From positions 1-33,877 of the forward strand of contig NZ_JAHKRO010000103.1 of the NCBI RefSeq assembly GCF_019396325.1: a stretch of 33,877 nucleotides of DNA, written 5' to 3'. The notes under the pieces are model-generated. The model was not told the DNA's origin, searched no databases, and saw only the letters and a list, made by a program, of their open reading frames with translations. The DNA is from Nonomuraea ceibae (GTDB lineage: Bacteria; Actinomycetota; Actinomycetes; Streptosporangiales; Streptosporangiaceae). The stretch's first letter is position 1. The number at the start of each line of letters is the position of its first letter. The position numbers were made by a program, and so were the translations under genes. Positions 6,135 through 13,968 of the stretch are shown in pieces.

Positions 6135-8561
6135 TCAGGCGCGCTTCCAGAAGGGCCGCCGCGGCCCCTCATCCCCGGCCCGCCCCTCCGGCCCGGCCCC
6201 TCCACCAGGCCCGGAGCCGCCGCCGGTGGCAGGTCCGCCCAGCCCGGGGCCGCCCTCGGGGGCGGGGGCGTCGGGCCGGCCGGGGCCGCCCTCCGGGGTG
6301 GGGCCGCCGGGCCGGTCGGGGGCGGTCAGGGCGGTCAGGACCTCGATCGCCCGGCGGCGCAGCGCCTCCGGGTCGGCGCCCGGCCGCTCGGCCGCCTCCA
6401 GCTCGCGGGCCAGCGCCGCCAGCTCCGCGTGCCCGCCCAGGTAGGACGCCAGCGCCGCCAGCCGGGAGCCCAGGTCCGCCAGGTAGAGCACGTCCGGCAC
6501 GGTCAGCGCCTTGAGCCGGTCCAGCTCGGCGGCGAGCTGCGCGCGGACCGTGTCGAGCCCGTGCGGCACCGGCCTGGCTCCCATCGGCGCGCTCCGCGCC
6601 GGTCCGGCCGCCATCGGCGCGGCGAACAGCGGCCCGCGCGCCGCCGCCATGACGACCGGGTCGCCCCCGCCGCCGGGGTTGAGCCCGGGAGCGGGCGCGG
6701 CCATGGCCCGCATCCCGCGCGGCGCCTCCGCCGCCATCCAGGCGAACCCGCCCGCCGGCGCCGGCATCTCCCAGCCGCTCGGCGGCTCGACCGGCTGGAT
6801 CGCCCGGTGCTCCGGCGCGCCCTCGGCCACCTGCCTGCTGTCGACGGCCACGTACGCGGTGAAGCGGCACAGCACCCCGTGCTCCAGCGACACGCGGACG
6901 ATCTCCGGCTCCAGCCCGTGCTCGCCCATCGCGTAGCGGTCCTCCAGCTCGCGCAGGTGCGCGCGCGCCCACACGGCGCGCAGCGCCGGGCTGCCGACGG
7001 CCGTCGCCTCGACCCGCTGCTCCCACGGCGCCCCGGCCGCCAGCCCGCGCACGGTCACCGCCGAGCCCTCCCGGCACCGCCCGTAGGCCCGCAGCGGAAC
7101 GCCCGGGAAGATCGAGCCCAGGTGCGTGAGCGTGCCCGGCTCCACGTCCAGGCCCTTCAGCGACAGGTCCGTCACCAGCGGCGCGCCGATCCGGCGGTGG
7201 ATCTGCTCCATCGCCGCGTCCAGCCGGTCCTCCGACTCCACCAGCTCGCACCGGCCCGCCCCCAGCCCGGCCAGCCTGCCCAGGAACGCCGCGTTCACCG
7301 CCCGGTCGATGCCCACCGCGTGCACCCGCATCGCCGACAGCGCGCCACCGGCCCGCTCCAGGATCTGGTCCTCGTTGCCCACCTGGCCGTCGGTCACCAG
7401 CACCACGACCCGCTCCCGGCCGCCGTCGCCGCCGCCCAGCAGGTCGATCGCGCGGCGCAGCGGCTCCAGCAGCTCGGTGCCGCCCCGCGCGTCGACCCGC
7501 GCCAGATGCTCCACCGCCCGGTAGCGGTTGCGGTCGCCGCCCTCCGCGAGCCCCTCGAACGCCTCCTCCACCACCGAGTCGAACGCCAGCACCGCGAACC
7601 GGTCCTGCGCCGTCAGCGTGTCGACGATCCGTGCCGCCGCCCGCCGCGCCGCCACCATCTTCCAGCCGGCCATGCTGCCCGACCGGTCCAGCAGCAGCAC
7701 CAGGTCACGCGGCGCCCTCGGCGACTCCAGCGCCGGGGGCACCACCGTCAGCGCGAACGTGCCCGCGCCGTCCAGTTGCAGCGCCGTCGAGGCGTCGAAC
7801 GCCATCCGCAGGATGAAGTCGCGGTCCAGCCGCTCGCCGGGACGCACCCGTACGACACCGCCGGCCTCCTCCACCACGTGCAGGCTGGACGCCAGCTCCC
7901 GCAGCTCAAGGCCGCCCGCGTCGACCTTGACCGCCAGCGACAGCCGCACCGGGTCCGGGAAGCCGGGCAGCAGCACCGGGGGACTGATCCTGGACGCGTC
8001 CGGCACCGCGTCCGTGTCGGGCGCCACCCCGTCGCCCGCCGCGGGCCCGTCCAGCGGCGTGCCCGGCACGTAACGCGGCGCCACCACCAGCGGGAACCGG
8101 AACGTGGCAGCCCCGTCCTCGTACGGCAGCGGCTGGCTCAGCTCCAGCCGCACCGTCACCCGCTCCCCGGGCAGGATGTTGCCCACCCGGATCGTGAACA
8201 CGTCAGGCCGGTCCTCCTCGGCGATCGCCGCCCGCCGCCCCTCCCGCAGCGCCCGGTCGTAGTCGGCCCGCGCCTGACCGCGCTCCTTCAGCACGCCCTC
8301 CACGACCCGGTCGTCCGCCTCCATCCGGAACGCCGTCACCGCCGCCCGGTCCGGCAGCGGGAACACGTACGTGGCCTCCAGCGTGACGTCGAACGGGTTG
8401 CGGAACCCCTGCGCCACCTTCACCCCGGCGACCAGCCCGGACACCTCGGCGGACACGTCCACGCTCTCCAGCGGCAGGTTGCCGCGCCCGGTACGCAGCG
8501 CGCCGATCCCGGCGTCGGGCACCGGCGCGCACCGGGCGGGCTCGAGTGTCGTGATGTTCAT
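6135..8561 (-). CDS. VIT domain and von Willebrand factor A domain protein
   Basis: 808 residues from the ATG at 8561, preceded by AGAGGA. The VIT (inter-alpha-trypsin) domain covers about 15-145, with the typical GFRNPFDVTLEATYVFPLPDRAAV and ILPGERVTVRLELSQPL strands. The VWA domain is at about 286-460 with an intact MIDAS: DRSGS (Asp292, Ser294, Ser296), Thr362 in GGTEL and Asp391 in VTDGQ. It should bind a metal and a protein ligand. There is no signal peptide or TM segment, so the protein appears cytoplasmic, unlike animal ITI chains. The C-terminus has a Gly/Met/Pro-rich stretch (about 610-690), a helical segment and a Gly/Pro repeat tail ending RRPFWKRA. Its start codon overlaps the MerR stop (ATGA), so the two are translationally coupled. 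The molecular function of bacterial VIT-VWA proteins is not established. Confidence 0.88.
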   Translation of the reverse strand: MNITTLEPARCAPVPDAGIGALRTGRGNLPLESVDVSAEVSGLVAGVKVAQGFRNPFDVTLEATYVFPLPDRAAVTAFRMEADDRVVEGVLKERGQARADYDRALREGRRAAIAEEDRPDVFTIRVGNILPGERVTVRLELSQPLPYEDGAATFRFPLVVAPRYVPGTPLDGPAAGDGVAPDTDAVPDASRISPPVLLPGFPDPVRLSLAVKVDAGGLELRELASSLHVVEEAGGVVRVRPGERLDRDFILRMAFDASTALQLDGAGTFALTVVPPALESPRAPRDLVLLLDRSGSMAGWKMVAARRAAARIVDTLTAQDRFAVLAFDSVVEEAFEGLAEGGDRNRYRAVEHLARVDARGGTELLEPLRRAIDLLGGGDGGRERVVVLVTDGQVGNEDQILERAGGALSAMRVHAVGIDRAVNAAFLGRLAGLGAGRCELVESEDRLDAAMEQIHRRIGAPLVTDLSLKGLDVEPGTLTHLGSIFPGVPLRAYGRCREGSAVTVRGLAAGAPWEQRVEATAVGSPALRAVWARAHLRELEDRYAMGEHGLEPEIVRVSLEHGVLCRFTAYVAVDSRQVAEGAPEHRAIQPVEPPSGWEMPAPAGGFAWMAAEAPRGMRAMAAPAPGLNPGGGGDPVVMAAARGPLFAAPMAAGPARSAPMGARPVPHGLDTVRAQLAAELDRLKALTVPDVLYLADLGSRLAALASYLGGHAELAALARELEAAERPGADPEALRRRAIEVLTALTAPDRPGGPTPEGGPGRPDAPAPEGGPGLGGPATGGGSGPGGGAGPEGRAGDEGPRRPFWKRA

Positions 8562-9271
8562 GCCAGATTCCTCTCTTCGAGCACCGCGAGCAGCGGCTCC
8601 GCCGCCGCCAGCACGGCCTGGATGTCCTCGTCCGGCAGAGCCCGTCCCTCCACGAGCAGCGTCACCCGTTCGCCGAGCCTGACCCCCCACAGGGGCGAAG
8701 CCTCACCGGGACCGTGCCCACCGGCAGCTCCCTGGCCGCGCACCGCCGGACCCTCCGGCTCCTCCGTGGCGCCCGGTCCGCCCGCACCCCCGGACGGCGG
8801 CCCCGAGGGTGCCCGTGCGGGGGCTCGCGGCCCTGAGAGGTCCTGCGCCGCGGCCGGGGGCGCACCGGCCGGGGCGTCCTGGGCGTTCGGCAGGTCCCGG
8901 GGCCCGTCCGTCGAGGAGCCGGGGGCCGGGTGGCGGGTCCAGAACCGGGGGCCGGGATCCGGGGTGAGCCGGGCCGCCTCCTCCAGCATGGCGTCCGTGG
9001 CTCCGGCGAGGGCCGTCTGGATGTCGGCGATGGACAGCCCGGCGGCCTGGAGGCGCTTGACGGCGACGAGCTGGAGCAGGTGCCTGCGCCCGTAGCGGGC
9101 GATCCGGCCCTGGCGGGTGAGGGGCGGGTCGACGAGGCCGATCGTGGTGTACCACCTGATCAGGCGCTCGCCCGGCACCTCGCGGACCCGGCCGTTGAGC
9201 GGCTGCGCCCGCGAGCGGAGTTGGGCGGCCGCGTGCTCCGCCAGCTCGCCGATCGTCCACGTCTCGCTCAT
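8558..9271 (-). CDS. MerR-family regulator with C-terminal extension
   Basis: 237 residues. The N-terminal 100 carry a MerR winged helix with a long insert in the first helix region: TIGELAEHAAAQL, RLIRWYTTIGLVDPP, RYGRRHLLQLVAVKRLQAAGLSIADIQ. Then comes a Pro/Gly/Ala-rich linker (about 105-190), and a separate conserved-looking segment of about 45 residues, WGVRLGERVTLLVEGRALPDEDIQ, to the end. There is no Cys-rich metal-binding loop, so it is not a metal sensor of the MerR/CueR kind. Four-base overlap with the VIT-VWA gene implies the C-terminal segment senses or binds that partner (inference). It is probably leaderless (CAGTGT six bases before the ATG) and faces dps across an 80-bp gap with operator-like repeats. 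Confidence 0.87.
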   Translation of the reverse strand: MSETWTIGELAEHAAAQLRSRAQPLNGRVREVPGERLIRWYTTIGLVDPPLTRQGRIARYGRRHLLQLVAVKRLQAAGLSIADIQTALAGATDAMLEEAARLTPDPGPRFWTRHPAPGSSTDGPRDLPNAQDAPAGAPPAAAQDLSGPRAPARAPSGPPSGGAGGPGATEEPEGPAVRGQGAAGGHGPGEASPLWGVRLGERVTLLVEGRALPDEDIQAVLAAAEPLLAVLEERNLA

Positions 9272-9277
9272 GCCACC

Positions 9278-9307
9278 ACACTGACACTGTCATTGTTGCA
9301 CTGTCAA
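9278..9307 (-). promoter_or_regulatory. merR promoter with CACTGTCA repeats
   Basis: On the minus strand TTGACA (9307-9302), an 18-base spacer and CAGTGT (9283-9278) form a promoter whose start point would be the ATG at 9271. The long spacer is typical for MerR control. Inside it, CACTGTCA occurs twice on the plus strand (9285-9292, 9299-9306; 14-bp period), and TGACACTGTCA (9282-9292) is a perfect palindrome. This is a likely autoregulatory operator that could also affect dps. Confidence 0.5.
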
Positions 9308-9351
9308 GAACGGGGGGAATGAAGCCCGCTTCCCCGGGGAGAGGGGAGGAC

Positions 9352-9819
9352 ATGTCTACGATTTCCGGCCCGATCAAGGGTGACGCGCAGAAGACCACCG
9401 CCCAGGCTCTCCAGGGCGCTCTCATCGACCTGATCGACCTGTCCCTGGTCGCCAAGCAGGCGCACTGGAACGTGATCGGCTCCCACTTCCGCCCCATCCA
9501 CCTGCAGCTGGACGAGCTCACCGACCTGGCGCGCCAGCACACCGACGTCGTCGCCGAACGGCTCGTGGCGCTCGGCGTGAGCCCGGACGGCCGCGCCGCC
9601 ACCGTCGCGAAGGCGACCAAGCTCCCGCAGCCGGAGCACGGCTGGATCGAGGACGGCAAGGTGGTCGCCACGATCACGGACGTCCTCGACGGCATCAGCA
9701 AGCGGATGCGCGAGCGCATCGACGCCACCGAGGAGCCCGACCAGGTGTCGCAGGACATCCTCATCGCCGTGACGCAGGACGTGGAGAAGCAGCGCTGGAT
9801 GTTCCAGGCCCAGCGCTGA
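9352..9819 (+). CDS. dps: Dps family DNA-binding ferritin-like protein
   Basis: 155 residues from the ATG at 9352 (GAGGGGAGG just upstream). The ferroxidase ligands are present with the exact family spacing: His38, His50, Asp65 and Glu69 (KQAHWNV, RPIHLQLDE, HTDVVAER). Dps forms a 12-mer that oxidises Fe(II), usually with H2O2, stores the iron and in many cases coats DNA. The N-terminus is short (about 10 residues before the first helix) with few Lys, so DNA binding by an N-terminal tail is not obvious. An upstream in-frame ATG at 9319 also follows G-rich sequence but adds an unconserved peptide. Divergent from merR; a terminator hairpin follows. Confidence 0.92.
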   Translation: MSTISGPIKGDAQKTTAQALQGALIDLIDLSLVAKQAHWNVIGSHFRPIHLQLDELTDLARQHTDVVAERLVALGVSPDGRAATVAKATKLPQPEHGWIEDGKVVATITDVLDGISKRMRERIDATEEPDQVSQDILIAVTQDVEKQRWMFQAQR

Positions 9820-9847
9820 CCCTGCCGAGGGACGAGATTCGAAACCG

Positions 9848-9880
9848 AAGCCCGGAGCCGGAGTCCCGCGCCCCGGGCTT
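9848..9880 (+). terminator. Terminator of dps
   Basis: AAGCCCGG (9848-9855) and CCGGGCTT (9873-9880) form a perfect 8-bp stem 28 bases after the dps stop codon, with a short T run at the end. Confidence 0.6.
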
Positions 9881-9974
9881 TCGCGTGGCAGTTTGCGTAC
9901 TGTTCGGACTTGGGGATCCTCCCCATTCACGTCGGTGCGGTGGACTAGCGTGGCATCAAGAGGGAGGCCTGACG

Positions 9975-11090
9975 ATGTCCCGCAAGACTCTCCTCCGCAC
10001 GGGCCCGATCCGGCAGAGCGGCGCGAGCCCGTACGGCCCGATCACCGAGCCGAGCCCCGGCGAGCCCGCGGCCCCAGGCGGCACAGGCGGCCTGGGCGGC
10101 CTGGGCGGTCAGGCGGGTTCGGGCGGTTCGGCGGGGCCGGGGCGGCCGGCCGTGCCCGGCGGGTTCCGGGGGCGGGTGGTGGCGCGCTCCGGCGGCAAGG
10201 TGGCCGGGCTGACGTGGCACGCCGCGCCCGGCGCGGGCGCGTGCTTCCCCGACGGCCCCGGCTGGATCTACGTCTCCAACGCCGCGCTGCCGGTGGTCGG
10301 CGGCGCGTCGGCGCTGCGCTTCCGGCCCGACGGCAGCGTGGGCGGCGCCTACCGCATCCTGTCGGGCACCGAGGTCAACCGGGGCGGCGGCGCCACCCCG
10401 TGGCACACCTGGTTGTCCTGCGAGCTCGGCCACCGGGGCCGGGTGTTCGAGTGCGACCCGTACGGCATGCGCGCGGGCAGGCCGAGGCTGGCGATGGGAC
10501 GGTTCGCGCACGGCGGGGCGGCCTGCGACCCCGGGCTCGGCGTCGTCTACCTGACGGAGGCCGAGCGTGACGGCTGCTTCTACCGGTTCCGGCCGGGCGA
10601 CTGGGGCGACCTGACGGAGGGCACGCTGGAGGTGCTGTGCGGCTCCGGCGCGTGGGAGCGGGTGCCGTCACCGGCCGCGCTGCTCAAGCCGGTCCGCCAC
10701 CAGGTCGCGGGGGCACGCCGCTTCGACGGCGGCGACGCCTGCCACTACGCGGACGGCGTCTGCTTCCTCACCACCCGAGGCGACAGCATCCAAGGCGGTG
10801 GCGGGGCGTTGTGGGCGTACGACACGCGGACCGGCGCGGTGGAGCGGGTGTGCGACGGCGTCGGCGCCGTCACGGCCGCGCCCTCCGGTGACCTGTACGT
10901 GGCCCGCCGGGGGTCCCGGATCGACGTCGTGACGCCGGACCGGGAGATGGCGCCGTTTCTCACGCTCGACGGCGACGCCGAGCTGTCCGGCCTGGCGTTC
11001 GCGCCCGGCGGCGACCGCCTCTACTTCTCGGCCACGGCGGCGTCCGGCGAGGCGACCACGTACGAGGTGGCGGGCCCGTTCCGGAGCTGA
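9975..11090 (+). CDS. PhoX-like (DUF839) beta-propeller protein
   Basis: 371 residues from the ATG at 9975 (AGGGAGG eight bases upstream). It resembles the DUF839/PhoX group: LTWHAAPGAGACFPDGPGWIYVSNAAL, TEVNRGGGATPWHTWLSCEL, GRVFECDPYG, FAHGGAACDPGLGVVYLTEAERDGCFYRF and GGALWAYDTRTGA. PhoX enzymes are Ca2+/Fe-dependent alkaline phosphatases usually exported by Tat. Here the N-terminus has no twin-Arg signal but a Pro/Gly-rich stretch of about 40 residues (GGLGGLGGQAGSGG), so export and phosphatase activity are doubtful. It could be a related propeller without that activity. Monocistronic, converging on tetR: its TGA at 11088-11090 directly abuts the tetR stop. Confidence 0.75.
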   Translation: MSRKTLLRTGPIRQSGASPYGPITEPSPGEPAAPGGTGGLGGLGGQAGSGGSAGPGRPAVPGGFRGRVVARSGGKVAGLTWHAAPGAGACFPDGPGWIYVSNAALPVVGGASALRFRPDGSVGGAYRILSGTEVNRGGGATPWHTWLSCELGHRGRVFECDPYGMRAGRPRLAMGRFAHGGAACDPGLGVVYLTEAERDGCFYRFRPGDWGDLTEGTLEVLCGSGAWERVPSPAALLKPVRHQVAGARRFDGGDACHYADGVCFLTTRGDSIQGGGGALWAYDTRTGAVERVCDGVGAVTAAPSGDLYVARRGSRIDVVTPDREMAPFLTLDGDAELSGLAFAPGGDRLYFSATAASGEATTYEVAGPFRS

Positions 11091-11684
11091 TCAGCTCAGG
11101 TAGCGCACCAGCATCACCTTGAGCTCCTCGACGAGCTCGGCGGCCCGCCGGGGGGTGGCGTCGCCGGCGAGCGGCATCACGGCCTTGACCATGGCCACCG
11201 CCATCGTGCCCATCATCAGCGCCCGCTCCTCGTCCAGCTCGGGGGAGCGGCGGCGCAGCATGGCGGCGACCTGGGCGGCGACGGCCTCGTGCAGCACGCG
11301 GGCGGCGGCGGCCAGCTTGTCGCCGGTCGCGCTGCCGTACAGCAGCGACCAGTAGGCGGGGCTGGCGGCCTTGAAGGCGACGCTCTCGTCCACGAGCGCG
11401 CCGACCAGCGCCTCCAGCGGCACGTCGGGTGTGACCGCCGCGAGCCGGGCCGCCCAGAACTCCTCCCGGTCGGTGGTGTAGCGGGTCACCAGGCCGTCGA
11501 GGATCTCCTCCTTGTTGCGGAAGAACTGGTAGAGCGAGCCCGGTGAGAGCCCGGCGCGGGCGGCGACCTGGTTGGTCGTCAGGTCCGGGTAGCCGACGTC
11601 GGCGATCACCAGCTCGGCGGCGTCGAGGATCTCCGCCATCCGTTTCAGCCCGCGCGCCTGCCGGCGCACCGCGCGTTCGGTCAT
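11091..11684 (-). CDS. TetR-family transcriptional regulator
   Basis: 197 residues from the ATG at 11684, chosen for the GGGGAGA before it. The N-terminal helix-turn-helix reads ILDAAELVIADVGYPDLTTNQVAARAGLSPGSLYQFFRNKEEIL, and the C-terminal helices form the ligand/dimer domain (EALVGALVDESVAF, ALMMGTMAVAMVKAVMPL). Divergent from an MMPL exporter with a palindrome in the 91-bp gap: the classical repressor-pump arrangement, so it probably represses the exporter until a substrate-like ligand binds. The ligand is unknown. Confidence 0.9.
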   Translation of the reverse strand: MTERAVRRQARGLKRMAEILDAAELVIADVGYPDLTTNQVAARAGLSPGSLYQFFRNKEEILDGLVTRYTTDREEFWAARLAAVTPDVPLEALVGALVDESVAFKAASPAYWSLLYGSATGDKLAAAARVLHEAVAAQVAAMLRRRSPELDEERALMMGTMAVAMVKAVMPLAGDATPRRAAELVEELKVMLVRYLS

Positions 11685-11696
11685 GCGGTCTCCCCG

Positions 11697-11726
11697 TTGA
11701 CAAATGCGAGCATTTACTTGTATTTC
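11697..11726 (+). promoter_or_regulatory. mmpL promoter with TetR operator palindrome
   Basis: TTGACA (11697-11702), an 18-base spacer and TATTTC (11721-11726) point toward the MMPL gene. The spacer contains AAATGC-GA-GCATTT (11702-11715), a 14-bp inverted repeat with perfect 6-bp arms, placed where a bound TetR dimer would block polymerase. Confidence 0.5.
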
Positions 11727-11775
11727 TGGTTCGGCCAATGAAACACGAGTAGTTTACCGAGTTTGGGGGCGGGGA

Positions 11776-13968
11776 GTGGTGACGACCCAAGGGCGGGACG
11801 CGCCGCTGCGCAGGCTGGGGTTCTTCCTGGTCAGGCGGCGGCGCGCGGTGCTCGGGCTGGCCCTGGCGCTGGCCGTGCTGGCCGGGGCGCTGGCGGCGGG
11901 CGCGGTGCCCCGGCTGTCGCTGGCGAGGTTCGAGGCGCCGGGATCGGAGTCGGACCGGGCGCGGGCCGAGCTGGCCGCCCGGTTCGGCACCGGCAGCCCG
12001 GACCTGATCTTCCTGGTGACCGCGAAACGCGGCACGGTCGACGACGCCGCCGTGGAGGCCGCCGGGCGCGAGCTCGCGGCCCGCGCCGCCGCGCACGACG
12101 GAGTGGCCGAGGTCGCCTCGTACTGGGGTCGGGGCAGGCCCGCCACCCTGCGCAGCGCGGACGGCAGGCACGCGCTGATCCTCGTGCGCGTCCCCGGCGA
12201 CGCCGACCACGTGCGGGCGGGCGTGCTGCCCCGGCTGGTCCCGGCGATCACCGCCGAGCACGAGCTGCTGCGGGTGCGGGCCGGGGGAGGAGAGGAGGTC
12301 TTCCGCGTCACGGTGCCGCTGGCCAGGCAGGACTTCGTCCGCGCCGAGCTGGTGATCTTCCCGCTGGCGTTCGCGCTGCTCTGGCTCTACCTGCGCCGGG
12401 CGCTGGCCGCGCTGGTGCCGATCCTGGCCGGGGTGTTCGCGATGGCGATCGCGCTGGCGCTGCTGCGCGGGCCGCTGCTGTTCACCGGCATCTCGACGTT
12501 CGCGCTCAACCTGACGCTCGCCATGGGGCTCGGGCTGGGCATCGACTACTGCCTGTTCGTGATCGCGCGCTTCCGCGAGGAGGTGGCGCTGGGCCGCGAC
12601 CGGGCCGAGGCGGTGGCCGGGGCGGTCGAGCACGCGGGGCGGACGGTGCTGTTCAGCGGCCTGACGGTGGCCGCGTCCCTGGCCGTGCTGTTCGCGCTGC
12701 CGTTCGACTTCCTCAGGTCGTTCGCGTACTCCGGCATCGCCGTGGTGATCGGCGGGCTGGTGGCGGCGGTGTTCGTGCTGCCGGCGGTGCTGGCCGTCGC
12801 GGGCGGCGCGATGCTGCCGCGCCGATCCCGGCCCGAGCGGCCGGGCACGTTCTGGCACGCGCTGGCGGTCCGGGTGATGCGGCGCCCGCTGCTGTACGGC
12901 GGGGTGGCCACGGTGGTGCTGCTCGTGCTGGCCGCGCCGTTCCTGGGGCTGCGCTTCGGCGTCGCCGACGACCGCATCCTGCCCCCGGACGCCGGGCCCC
13001 GCCAGGTGCAGGACGTGATCCGCCAGACCTTCCCCGCCGAGGAGACCGACGCGATCCAGGTCGTGTCCACCGGCGCGGGCGGCGACGTCACCGCCTACGC
13101 GGCCGAGCTGTCACGGCTGCCCGGCGTCGCCCAGGTCGACTCGGCCGCCGGCGTCTTCACCGAGGGGCGGCGGACCGGCGACGGCGATCCGTCCCGGTTC
13201 GAGGGGCGCGGGAGCTGGCTGTCGGTGGTGCCCTCGGCCGAGGCGCTCGCCGACGACCCGGTCCGCCTCGCCGGGGCGGTGCGCGCGGTCGAGCCGCCGT
13301 TCGAGGTGCTGGTGGGCGGCTATCCCGCCGAGCTGGCCGACTATCGCGCCTCGGTGGTGGACCGGCTGCCGCTGCTGCTGGCGCTCATGCTCGGCGTGAC
13401 GCTCGCGGTGCTGGCGCTCATGACGCGCAGCGTGATCCTGCCGGTCAAGGCCACGATCCTGAACGTGCTCAGCCTCGGCGTCATGTTCGGCGCCATCGTC
13501 TGGGTCTTCCAGGAGGGCAACCTGTCGGGGCTGCTCGGCTTCACCCCGACGGGCTCGCTCGACCCGAGCATCCCCATCCTCATGCTCTGCGTCGCCTACG
13601 GGCTGTCGATGGACTACGAGGTGTTCCTGCTGTCGCGGGTCAAGGAGGAGTACGACAGGACCGGCGACACCGAGCAGGCCGTGGCCGCCGGACTGCAGCG
13701 CGGCGCGCCGCTGATCACGGCGGCGGGCGGCATCCTGGCGCTCAGCTTCGCCGCCTACGCCACCGCGTCGGTGTCGTTCGTACAGATGCTCGGCGTCGGC
13801 ATGGCGGTGGCGGTGCTGGTGGACGCGACGGTGATCAGGGCGGTGCTGGTGCCGAGCCTGATGCGGCTGGCCGGGCCGCTCAACTGGTGGCCGCGAGGTC
13901 GAGCGACCACATCTCGTCGACCACCTCGACCCCGTTCTCCAGAGCGGGCTCCTGCGAGTCGAGCGTGA
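11776..13968 (+). CDS. MMPL/RND-superfamily membrane transporter
   Basis: 730 residues from the GTG at 11776 (a second GTG follows at 11779). RND-type layout: TM1 (about residues 20-42), a periplasm-side loop of about 150 residues, TM2-6, TM7 at about 370-392, a second loop, and TM8-12. Signature motifs LGLGIDYCLFVIARFREE and AYGLSMDYEVFLLSRVKEEYDRTGDT lie in the paired TM4/TM10 regions and hold the proton-relay Asp residues. MMPL proteins export lipids or drugs across the actinobacterial membrane using the proton gradient. The C-terminal 89 bases overlap the opposing MarR-GNAT gene; there the protein leaves the usual family ending and becomes an Arg/Pro-rich tail. Control by the divergent TetR is likely. 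Confidence 0.9.
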   Translation: MVTTQGRDAPLRRLGFFLVRRRRAVLGLALALAVLAGALAAGAVPRLSLARFEAPGSESDRARAELAARFGTGSPDLIFLVTAKRGTVDDAAVEAAGRELAARAAAHDGVAEVASYWGRGRPATLRSADGRHALILVRVPGDADHVRAGVLPRLVPAITAEHELLRVRAGGGEEVFRVTVPLARQDFVRAELVIFPLAFALLWLYLRRALAALVPILAGVFAMAIALALLRGPLLFTGISTFALNLTLAMGLGLGIDYCLFVIARFREEVALGRDRAEAVAGAVEHAGRTVLFSGLTVAASLAVLFALPFDFLRSFAYSGIAVVIGGLVAAVFVLPAVLAVAGGAMLPRRSRPERPGTFWHALAVRVMRRPLLYGGVATVVLLVLAAPFLGLRFGVADDRILPPDAGPRQVQDVIRQTFPAEETDAIQVVSTGAGGDVTAYAAELSRLPGVAQVDSAAGVFTEGRRTGDGDPSRFEGRGSWLSVVPSAEALADDPVRLAGAVRAVEPPFEVLVGGYPAELADYRASVVDRLPLLLALMLGVTLAVLALMTRSVILPVKATILNVLSLGVMFGAIVWVFQEGNLSGLLGFTPTGSLDPSIPILMLCVAYGLSMDYEVFLLSRVKEEYDRTGDTEQAVAAGLQRGAPLITAAGGILALSFAAYATASVSFVQMLGVGMAVAVLVDATVIRAVLVPSLMRLAGPLNWWPRGRATTSRRPPRPRSPERAPASRA

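Noticed and set aside
6003..9095. A plus-strand open frame of about 1030 codons opposite the MerR/VIT-VWA genes
   Set aside because: Composition is Arg/Pro/His/Gln-rich without domains, a mirror of GC-rich third positions. The minus-strand frames carry clear VIT, VWA and MerR motifs.
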